64,000 bases of DNA from the NCBI GenBank assembly GCA_002633025.1, contig NMRB01000152.1:513529-577528 (forward strand). Direction: 5' to 3'. The stretch is from Notospermus geniculatus (lineage: Eukaryota > Nemertea > Pilidiophora > Heteronemertea > Lineidae). This document shows, piece by piece, positions 34,301-46,300 of the stretch (position 1 is the stretch's first letter; every line of letters starts with the position of its first letter). Below the pieces are notes generated by a model. That model was given only the letters and a program-made list of their open reading frames with translations. It searched no databases and was not told the DNA's origin. The position numbers were made by a program, and so were the translations under genes.

Positions 34301-37300
34301 CGGTCCACCGCCACCACCACCTCCAACACCGAGTTCTTGCCTGAAAGAATGGAGAATGGATTCTTTTTATGAAGATTTCTTGAGATAAAGAGACCCGCAA
34401 TGTACCTCGAAATCTGCTCAACTTCATCACAGGCTTTGGCCTGTACCACTACACTATAGACATGGCCCAGAATTAACGGGACACCCGGTCCAGTTTTCGA
34501 CCATCTCCTAAAGATGTAAGCAGAAATCAGATTTAGCGTGCCAATTATTTTATTCTTTTTGGCCATTGGAAAGAGAATTACTTCTGGATATTGGCAACCC
34601 AAAAATTTTGAGACCCAAATGATCGAAGATTTAGAAAAGAGTGATTTTACTGAGGCAATCATCAGAAAAATGGTCAAAATTCGTGTGTGCGGCGGGCGTG
34701 ACGTTACGTCATTGGCGTCACGACGCAACAGAAATCCACAGCTTTCCCAAGGCAAAACATGTGTTGTGCAAACATAAGAACCAAAATTTCAACTTCAATC
34801 GATCTGTACACACGTATTGAGGAGATACACGCCGTATTGTTTACATGGGGATGATCTAGAGATCTCGTACTCCGCTTTGGTGGGTGGTGGGTTCACTTCC
34901 ATAGCGTAGTTTTTATGCACTGGCCGTCTGAAAATAGGTGTCATGTCAATCTATGTAAACATAGGCCCGTTAATCTGGGCCATGTCTATAGTTGTGGACT
35001 GACACAATCAACCTAAGAAAGGTCCTTACCTGATAGATTCAGCACGTTTTGGTTTTGCAACAGATCTCCCTGAACTTGAACCATCCCTCGATTTGGTGCG
35101 CTTGTCTCCTTTCACAGGACTAGAAAAAGAAATACATGAAATTTAAAGAGAGTAAACCTAAAGCTATTCCACTGACTATGCTCTGTTGCACCATCCATGG
35201 AAAGCCTGTTACAATAAAATCTCATCGCCTCTACCACCAACTGTACCCAGACGCAAAGAATATCGTCTGCTACTTACGGTCGTGATCTCTGCTGCTGAAC
35301 CTCGGCCGCTTTGACCAGTTTCTGGATGGTATACTTGAAGTCATATTCTCCTTTGTTCTCAATGATAAAGCTTCTAGACTTCTTACTGTTGATCATCATA
35401 GGTCCAAAGTTGATGTCGTTGACAGGGTAGATGCTGTACCTGTAACAACACATGGACAAAATTAAAGGTTAGGCCATTTTAGAATCGGCATCACGACATC
35501 TGAATGGAAAGACCAATGACCAGCATTCATAACTGTATCTTAAACCTCCCGGTGAATCAAGTGAGTCATAAGCTCATGCCAAAAGATGGCACCAAGAAAA
35601 TTTCCTCTTTTAACTTGTGAATCCCTGGAGTCAAGCAGACGCCAAGTTCTTTCGGAGTTTTCTCACATTTAATGAGGAGGTCGCCTAATTTTTTCTACCA
35701 TTTGATGGCGCTGCGACCGTATCCACTTTTCCACTGTGACGTCATACGGAACGTCAACGTCACACTGCCGTGACGTTGTGGCTTCATGCTCGCACCTCAC
35801 ATTGCCACGGAGATTACGTCCTCAAGACAATGAAAAGGCTTGATACGGTCGCAGCGACATCTTTCCGTGGAGAAAAGGCGACCTCCTCATTGTAAGGATT
35901 GAAAAATATTTAAAGAAATGTTGTTCCTATCAATCATCTGAATAATGTTTCTTCAAATAAATTCAAATTCATCTCCAAAGCTTTCAGAAAACTTCAATCG
36001 AAACTACTGTGACCTTAAACCTGGGGGCAGACGGTAAAGCGGAGACCAACTTACTTGCTGAAAACTGATTTGACTGACACCTTGACGGGAATACTAGCGA
36101 TGGTCTCCCCGCCCTCGACGATGTTAGGCTCAATCACCTGGCACTTCAATATCGGCAAATCTTTTATGTTCACTTCTTCGGTGGAGCGGAAGATGATCTG
36201 TACTTGTGTCGGGCGATCGACGGGGGTGAGTGTCCCGTGTTGGGGAATGATGGAGAACAGCTTGGTCACATCTGGACAGTTTGGTCCTGACGACTCAAAC
36301 GTGAAGCTGAAATATGTAAAAAAAAACATTTAATGCCTTGTTACAATTATTTTCACTCTAATTTTCTTGATAGGAACATGAAACTTGGCGCTTTTAACTA
36401 TAATACAAAGTCTCAAAGTGCTTCAGATTATAACCCAGCAGTTTCTCTAAAAATCTTTCTGGGAAACTCAAGGAGCACCTCATTCAGTGGATCACTTGAT
36501 CCTTTCAGAAAAGTTCAGAATACAAAGTGGCAACGTAACCGAGAATCGGACTTGTGACCTCTCGGTCTTGAGTCCGGTTGTCGACCACTGCACCACCGTG
36601 TTCCCCAAACTGGACACCGGGAATATCAGTCCAAATTTGGATGACTGCTTGCTAAATTTATTCATGGAATATCATTTTACACCTCAATAGAAAGTTGACA
36701 TTTCTTTGGATTTCCCACTGAGTAAACTAACTTCCTATCAAATAGATTCATAAAAGTGACAGCTTTACGTGACTTTTGTCTCACTTACTTGTAGCTGATC
36801 TCATATTTTCCCTTATTCTTCAGCGTACATGTCTGTTTTGTTTCATCCATTACTCTGATTGTACCGAAGTCAATGCCACCTTCGGCACCCTTGGGGAAAC
36901 TCATGTCTAATGCGACGTCATACGCCTCAGCAAACACCTTGAAACATGAAATTGTGAATGTTTTAGATCAAAAAGTTAACTATGCTGATAAGATGTTTGC
37001 TGATGGCAGACGATTTCAATGCCACAAAGACCAAACAAAAGACTTCGAGAGACTGGCAAGGGGAAGGCCAGTAATGAAAGGGTAAAACATATCTATCGGG
37101 AACTAACCTGGATATTCTCCGTCTGAACCAGTCCCATGATATTCTCGACATCCGACACCTCGAGACGGATACTCTTCTTGCTGGTCGATATTGGCTTCAT
37201 GGCGCGGAAATGTGCATTTAGCGCAAACTCTGTCCTCGGCTGAATGACACCGCTATCTTGAGAGACAGAGAAATCGTCTCCTAAACTCTCCATTCCACTT

Positions 37301-40300
37301 ATCTTCCAAGCCACGGGGAGGAGTGTGCTGTTTCGGAGGTAGATCGTCTTGGTGTCCTTTCGGTGAAGCAGCACCTTGTCAAAATGGAGTTGTTTCTTGT
37401 CGAGTTCGAGCTCGGGGCGGACACCGAATGATGACAACTTGAAGATGATTGGTTCAGGGTTTTCCCGCACGCAGCAGACAATTGCATCTTCATAGCTTCC
37501 GGGAACTTTGGGATAGGCCCAGACACTCAGTTCCTGAAACGAAAACAGCAGGAGGTGTCATACGGATCTACATTTATATGGGTCGTAAAATCAGACAATA
37601 TTAGCATAAGCCACGTTTACACTGCCAAAAATCAAGCAAACTCGGACTGGATCGAGTATGGTACAGCAAAAACAGTGGAGTGTAAACTTGCCAAGTTAGG
37701 GTTCACTTCAACTGGACCGAAATGTTTGGCAGTGTAAACGCGGCTATACATTCTTATCACTAAGCACTAATCATTTTACCTGTTGTTCTCCTGGTTTCAA
37801 GATCATGTTCGGTGGGTCAAGCAGATACGTCTCCGCCTTGCTATCGTTTAGGAAACAAAAGTTGATGTCGGCGTCTAACGGTGATGTGTTCAGGATTGTA
37901 ACCTTTTCCATGTTCTCGGGGAATTTTCCTTCCTTGTATCTGGAATACAACCATCGGGACATTGAACACAAAGCAAGAGCAGACGCATTCTTTTCTGCAA
38001 TATTTCTCTAAATTGGTAAATCTGATGGACACTAATTTGAAGGAAGACTCTTCTGGGTAGAGATTTTAAAGATATTCCTTCAAATTTTTGTCAAAATTTC
38101 TTATCCCAGGACAAGAGCGCAACTGAATTTGTCAAATGTTCATGCTGGTACAGAATGTTGATGAAAATACCCCAGCTAGCAAAGATTGTAGGCCCACCCG
38201 TGGCTACTGGGAGACGTGAGTGGCTGTGGCTATCTCAGGCTGGCCTCTGTTAGGCCTCTGAGTGCAACATCTAGCCCAAATATTCCTACACAATAAGTTA
38301 ACAGGACTTACTTCTCTCTTGTTTTGCCAACAAGAAGTGGGCCAAACTCGTACGTCTCTGTGGTGAGAACGTACTTCTTTATGACGATATCGTCAGCTCG
38401 CTTGTTCTTCTTGCGTTGGGGGAACACAATCCTGGGGGAAGAACAAGGAAAAAGTGAGGACTCTGAATGCACTGAGTAGTGCACAAGATCGGAGTCTTTT
38501 AGCATTGAAATCATCCTCCCACAGCAGGGGTTTTTACCTCGCTCCTCCTGATCCACTCACACAAGTGAGTGAATAAAGAGGAGCGAGACCAAAGCCCTGC
38601 TATGGGAGAATGCACTGAAACAGAAATCATTTGACGTACAACCTCGAACTCTGCTTTGTAGAGTCGAAAAATTTTCAAATAAAACTGACAGTGGCAAAGT
38701 CTACTTACCTCGGTTCCCTGCTGATTGTGGGGAAGGCACAGATCCCACGACAGAACAACTGATAGCGCCTCCTAGTGCCCATAATCTCAAAGTTCAATGT
38801 CTGATCAAACTGTCCTAGATCCTCAGACAGGAAACGTAGGCGTAGGACGACCTCACCCTGTGCTGGGATCATCCATCTAAACTGGGTCAATCTGCATCAA
38901 GAAACAGTTTGATAATCAAGGCTTATCATATTTGAGAGATTTTAATCAAATCTTGTAAACTGTATGGAAACAGTCCTGTTTTGACGTGAAATTATGGATC
39001 ACTTCAGTATTCTAAATTATTTCATACATTTAATATCAGGGGCGGATCCAGGATTTGAGAAAAGAGGGGGCGCCCTGTGCTATGAACATTGAAATCTGCG
39101 GTGAATTTCAACGATTCGCTTCAAATTCCAGAATTTCATGGTCGATTTTACAGGTTTGTTGGCCAAAAGGAGAGGCGCTTGCCCAGGGCACCCCCTTCTG
39201 GATCCGTGCCTGTATATAGCATCATTATGGCCTGTTTTTTAAGAGCACACAAGAAATAACTTGTGTCCGTCTGCTGAGTCATCTAAAGCGTAATCTAGAG
39301 AAAACAAATCATGTACATGTATCTATCAAAGCAATTTTTGAGCAAATAAATGTATAAAAAGAGAGAAGAAATGGTTATTTTAAAGCACACACACAAAAAA
39401 AAAACATTAGTCAGTAATTTACGTTCAAGTCATTCATATCCAGTTGATCTATCCAATCAATTGATTCAAGTTAAATAACTGAATTCGGCTGAACGCTATA
39501 TGGGGTAATTGCACGTGTGGGAATCTAAGGGGGTGATTCGAAGAAAATTCTGCAGGATTTATTGAAATATAAAGTTTTTTTGACTGTTTGTCATGGGCCA
39601 GATGCATCTTGTGCACACGGCCACATGTTCTTCGGTAGGGTAATTGGTCGGTGATTTTGGACTGTCACGTGTGGGCTGCATGGGAAAAAATAAGGCGTAA
39701 GCAAAGGTGACGACAAAGCAATGCAAAAAATGTTGATACTGCAAGTGGCCTAGCTGGCAGTGCCTCCCACCATAAACACAACAACAACGTAACAGAATAC
39801 ACGAAATAGAAAAGAGCTTTAAGAGTGACGTGCACCAAAACCACAGCAGTTCAGACTCACTTTGGCCACCTTCCATCAGTAATTGGACCATCTAGACCAC
39901 TGGAACTGAACACAGGTCAAAACACATCATCCACGAGGTGAGACAATGAACGATTAATTATGCCCAGTCCAATAATAAAGTTCTTCACATGACGTCACAT
40001 TTCCATGACAACACAGGGCAGCCATATTGGCCGTCAAAATGTCAAGCGACATCACGGCATAAAGAAAGCGTCAACACACAGATCGTGACGTCAAAATATC
40101 ATGACGTGACAGTTTTGACGTCGTCATGGGTCATTTGACGGCCAACATGGCCGATTTTTTTTCAGTCACATGACCGTTGTGACGTCAGTGAAGAACTTCT
40201 ATAGACAAATCCCAAATTGACGAATGTGAACTCAATCTGTGCATATCCAGCCTATTTTTGCACAACAAGCTACTTTTTGGGAACATGAAATGCGCGCATC

Positions 40301-43300
40301 TGATGTTGCGGTATGGTCGCAATTATGTCTTTGTGTCATTATGTTGATTTCAACACGATGGAGAAGTTTTGAAGATGAGGCTGGATGTTTTGGAAACCTG
40401 GATGTGCGCAGGATGCGAACTTGGGATTTGTCTGTTGGAGAGGTTCTGAGCTTGGTTGTGCAGCAGACGAGGCAGGACACAGCAACTGTTAAGCAGGGTG
40501 CATGGTGCCACTTTCAAAACACCAGATTTCATTCACTTTGGTTTGGTGACGTGATAATTGAGCCGTTACATGAATTCAAGGAATTTGCCAATAAATTCAG
40601 TTCTCGAGTTATGACCGTTAGCGTTCAAGAAAGGACATGGTAGGCCTACCTCTGGTTGTCAATATCTGAGCCTGGCGTTGTTGCCCCAGGAGGCGGAGAC
40701 ACATTCAACGAACTTCTTCGTGTCAGGGCGGCACCACGCTTCTGGCCGGCACTGCGCTTCCTCTCCTTGTCCTTCTTCTCGTCAATTTTCAGCTTGTCTT
40801 TACGCCCCCTGGTGGGTGTGTGCTCGTCCTTGCCGCGATCAGGTGTCACTGACTTCTCGTCGTCATCGGCATCTTTGCTTCTGTCCTCAACACCAACATT
40901 TCTGGAAAGAAGATGACATTTTTAATATAAAATTTTTCAAAATTAATTTTTAATCTAAAAAATAATTTTGAAAAATTTTAATTTCAAAAATTTAAAGTCA
41001 ATAAAATTTAAATTAAAAAATAAATCAAATTAAATTTTTAATTCATTTTAATTTATTTTTTATTTGTTTTTTAATTTTTTATTTAACTTAATTTTTTATA
41101 TACCCGGTAATAATTTTTAATGTTAAAATTAAAATCAAAATCAAATTTTTAAAAATCTATAATTAATTTTTTATCAAGTGCTACATGAACCTCTCATGGT
41201 TTGACAGTGAGTATCCATCAATACTTACGGATCATCAGGGGAGGAAGCGACGTACACATAATGACCATCGGGCTCTGCTCCTGGTGGTGCCTTCCTCTTG
41301 ACAGGATAGGGAACGACGGCAAAAGTTGCTGGTGGAGGGATGGGAGGCCCATGAGGACCAAGACCAAGACCATCCAGGACCTGTGAATCACAGAGATGCA
41401 TTCATCATGGAAATTTGGAAATGAATCGGAAAGAATTTGAAGGAACATTCTTCAGGTGATTGATGGGAAGGACATTTCTTCAAATATTTTTAAATTAGTT
41501 ACACAGGATGTGAGAAAACTTTGACAGAAGATGCCGTCTGCTGGACTTTGGGGCTGCATGAGTTAAGGAAATTGCCAATGGCAGTTAAGGGGTTGCATCT
41601 TCAACCAACAGGTCAACGTACCTCCTCAGTAGTAGGGAGCCTATCCATGTCGATGATCTGTTGGCCAGGTGCGATTGTCTTGTCGCTACAGTCCAGGATC
41701 AGATGAGGAACGCCGATACCATCATCCTGTTTATCCGGTTCATCAGTGGATGCATCACCGTCCTGGACACCACCATCGCTGGCAGCAGCCTCGGCCTGAA
41801 GAATTAAGAAGAAAATGCAAAGAACGAAAGTGTAAATTTACCTTGTAAGCATCCTCCCACAGCAGAGCTTTAGTCTCGTTCCTCTTCGTACACTCACATG
41901 AGTGGCTAAGGAGGAGCGAGGTAAAAACCCTGCTGTGGGAGGATGCTTGGAAGTATCTTTACCAGACATGATATCATACTTACCTCTTTCGCAGCCTTCT
42001 CCTTCTCGGCACGTTCCCGTTCTTGTTGCTCCCTCAGTTTCTCCTTCTCCTTATCATGTTTATCTCCTTTTTCCTTCCCCTTCCCTTTCTTCCCGGACGG
42101 CGGATGTGCTTCCTCCACGGCCTCGGACCGTTCGGATGGCGTGGTCGGGCGGTGGATAGCCCCTGTTGTACGATCCCAAAATGATATGAGATCGACGATG
42201 TCTTTCTGGGCGTGCTCGAATGTACGGAACCTGAAAGGACAGTCAGAATCTCATTTGTGGGAAAAATAGACAACTCCAGCCCTTCCAGATAATAAAAATT
42301 CATGGTCAATTGCGAACTTGAAATTTTCTTGTCAATTTGAAAGATTTTCCCCAAGGAAGAGGGGCCCAGGCATCAACTTGTGTTTCCTTACTTTTGCATC
42401 AGCAGCATTTCTGCTTCTTTGACTGGGTCTCTGACTGGTTCCTCAACAGGGACAGCAGGGTCCTTAGCTTCATTAGAGATGGGTCGCTTGCCATCACGTC
42501 CCTTCTTTTTCCTGTGACAAAACAAACACATGAAGTAATCAATCCAATCTGGTCTTTAGGTGCCACTCCACATGAATTCTGGCTCTCAGTGGGTAACTCT
42601 GGCATAGAAAGAATGGGCAGTCATTCGCATCATTGGTCTTTGTGTAGATCTTATGGACTCCAACAGTGGTAAATTGCCCATTGAGAGCCAACGAACCCAT
42701 GACAACTCCCATGTGGAGGAGCATCTTAGAAGAGGTACACATGAGTAGCTGTGCAAGTGGGTGGACACAGGTATCGAACAGAAATGACGATTGTAAAAAA
42801 ATTGAGAGATTCACATATTCACACATCATAGCACAATATAATGTAAAATGCACAGCATAGCTTCCTACTTACTTTCCATCAGCATCCAGCATCGTATCAC
42901 TCTTCTCCGTCTGATGAGACTCCGGTCGNATCAAAATATAGCCCTTTGAAATTTTTCACAAAACGCCCCCTGGAGGCCAAAATAGGAATCCAATCATGCT
43001 CAAAATCGAACTTGACCTAGATCTTAGGCCCATATATAGACCCACCGAAGACCAAAAAGATTCGTCAAAAAATAAAGGCGCTAGAGCGCTAACAAACCAA
43101 AAGTTTACGGACGAAGCGCCGTACCGCCGTACCGCCGTACGGACTAACGCACGACAGACCACCACTAAATGACCCCAACCACAGCATAAGCCCTGCTGGG
43201 CCTTGCGGCCAAGCGGGCTAAAAATTGAGAGATTCACATATTCACACATCATAGCACAATATAATGTAAAATGCACAGCACAGCTTCCTACTTACTTTCC

Positions 43301-46300
43301 ATCAGCATCCAGCATCGTATCACTCTTCTCCGTCTGATGAGACTCCGGTCGATCCGTCGTCATCCCCTTGCCGATGTTGTGGTCACTATCATGGACCTTC
43401 GTGCCTTCCTTTTTGGGCGGTGGCAGCTTGTCCTTGCTCTCTTTGCTGGTGGGTTTCTTGCCATCTTTATCCTTATCAGCTTGTTGTTGTTTGCGACGGT
43501 TTTTCTTGTTCATTCTGAAATGTTGAGACAAATACTAGCTTAGTTCGGATCTTCATGCCAGGATTGTTCAACAAAAAACAAAGCTGTAAGATTTGTCCTA
43601 GTCTGTTCCCATCAAAATGTGAAGCATTTTAATTTTTGTTCCGTTACCCATTTACACACCTGCTTGGAGCGAGGCAAGCAGGCAAAAAGACCTCCCCAGA
43701 GCCTCACACTGACAGTGGGATTCGAACCTCGGACCTCTAACTGATAGCCAGGGACCTGAGCCACTAGACCACCGCAGCTGGTTCATTACCTATGTTTCAA
43801 AACAAACTCAGAAGTTAATTTACCTTTCTTCCTCAAGGCGGCGCTGCTCAGCTTCATAAGCTTCGCGTTCACGTCTTTCACGTTCCATCTTCTCTTCTTG
43901 TTCCCTGTAAACACAATACATCACAATAAAACCTCAAAGTTTTTTTCTTTCCAGGTGGGCCTCCAAGAATGATGATGCTATCACTTCCCAAATTGGCCAA
44001 AAATCCAGCCTCACTTCCCAAACTGCCAAAACCGAGGGCAGCAGATGACAAATGCCACACTTAAAGGGCACTGTATTCCTTCCTTATCCTGCGCTAAGCA
44101 TACCCGCGTTAAGGGAGACCTCTATTGACCTCTGTTGAACTACTACTTATCAACCTCGTCCCATGTAGAGTTAAGTCTCACTCCTAGGCATGCTTGGGTA
44201 TCCACGTATGCATTACATTGTAATCATACATTCTCCAACAGTGGGGTGAAAGGCAAGACTACGGTATTGGAGAATGATGCACTCCCTGCTGGCTGTCGAC
44301 AAAAAGTGACAATACCGTGGCCCATTAGTTGCCATTTAGAAGTGATTCAAAGATTTTGACCCACAGGAACCCATCTCCTCACCTCCGAATTCTCTCCTTC
44401 TTGATCTCCAGACGTTTCTTGTCAACATTCGCCTTCTCCTCCTCCGTCAGTGCATCGTACTCATCCTCCGACATCTCCTCCAGGCGGAGGCGTTCCTCTT
44501 CCTCTCTTGCTTTCTCTTGATTTTCTGCAAATTAAACAAGAGATGAATTTAGTAAAAAAAACTTTCCAAGAAACCAAAGATGGCGGGTGGGGGTGGGGGG
44601 TCAAAATGATGAATAGGGGCCTATACGGTCTTCTAACAACCAACACAGGAAGAAAACAAAACAATTTCAAATCCTGGTCCTTACCTTTTTCTTCCTGCTC
44701 CTTTTTTTCGCGTTCTTTCAGTACATTATAGTCCAGTTTGAGGGAAATGAAAAACAGGTACTTTCTGTTGTTCAGAGCCTTCAGGATGGCAGACGCGGTG
44801 GCAAACATATTCGGGCTGAAAAGGGTCTCGAGGCTGTCGAACACCACACCACGGTGACAGTCATTGAGCTGAAAATATTGAAGTGGTTGAATGGTAATCG
44901 TATTTCGGAGATAATGGTAGCGATTATATACATGTCGTCTCACAAATGGGTTTCCTGTTAAGAGACGGTTGGTCAAGAGTTATCTTTTTGTGTCTTACCT
45001 GCAATCGCTCCGCCAAGATGTCTACCAGCAAGTCATCAGGGAGAATGGTGCTCATTAGGCCGTCTTCTCCCGCCACGCTAGCACTGACACTCAAGCGGCG
45101 AGCAATCGGTGCCACCAGGGGAGGTGGGCTGCTTGGAACCTGATGACAAAGGAAACGGATTAATGACGAACAGAAAATATCGTCTGCTGGACTCAGGGGG
45201 CAGATGAATTAAGTTGTCAAAGTAGAATGTAATGTAAGGTCCTTAGCATAGAAGAATGAAAGAGTTCCATCCCTACAAGTTCAAACCATAACCTCATCCA
45301 CTATGTGGTGTAATCAAAAATTCAATAGCAATCCAGAAATCACATTACCAAAACAGCAATCATTGTTCATACTTCACTGAATAAAGCTGTCAAAACTCCC
45401 AAAAAGGGGAATACCGGCACAGTTATTTCCAACCATCCATGCGCAATACAGGATATTCCTCTAAAAGAGTGCAGCACCTGACGGGACAGCGTCCAAGACG
45501 TCCCGCACGTCATTCACGATGTTTTGAGGCGAGACGAAAAAAAATCAGATTGTATCACGACGTCATGATCGCTGAAACAACCAGATTTTTTTTCGAGTCA
45601 CATCATGTGTTCAGAAATGACGTGTGGGACGTCATGACGCTGTCCCGTCAGGTGCTGCACTCTCTTGGAGTGATAGTCTATTACAACACACCACTGCATT
45701 CAAATCTAAACATAATCGCAATCAATAAGTTTACAAATCGGTGCATTTAAAAACATAAGCAGTACAAGTTATCCAAAGTAAAACCTTGGCAGGCCAACCA
45801 ATGAAAGAAACAAAAGAGACATTACTTTGTAAACTGCAGGACATTGACTTGCAGACATTACGTCATGCACACTCTCAACAAAAATGAGGGAAACATAAAA
45901 ATATTCGTTGCAGTGAAACAAAACAAAAGGGCGTTTTTCATTCATCAACAACATTTGTCATTCCTTTAATAATGCACAGCAGCTGAAACACTGGTTACCT
46001 CCAGTTGTTGTTTGGCCTTAATTCTGGTGCTAGACCTCTCCTGAGTACCAGAGGAACGCGAATAGGCACTTCCCTGCCATTTGCCAGATTTCATCGCAAT
46101 ATCAACCATAGATTCATTTGCAACAGAGGGTGCACGTTTAGACATCCGTGATCTCGCTACCTGTGACATCGTCCCTATTTTTGATGAGGCAGAACTGGCT
46201 GCGGAGGGAGAAAGCCTGTGGGAAGACACTGGTCGTCCCTTAAATGTGTCAACAACATTTGACGATACTTTTGACGTCAAGTCGACCGATTTGGAGAGAT

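Larger units (their letters stand above)
29549..42537. repeat. Block B of the large direct repeat inside HYDIN
   Basis: This is the second copy of 16447-29306, about 12.99 kb against 12.86 kb. All 22 exons have identical lengths to block A and intact splice sites. It carries insertions missing from block A at 34457-34988 and 35673-35889, and lacks the block A SINEs and hairpin. Confidence 0.97.

Noticed and set aside
42873-42928. Extra copy of HYDIN exon 36
   Set aside because: It is cut by an N and is identical to the true exon nearby apart from trivial changes. An unmerged contig end explains it.
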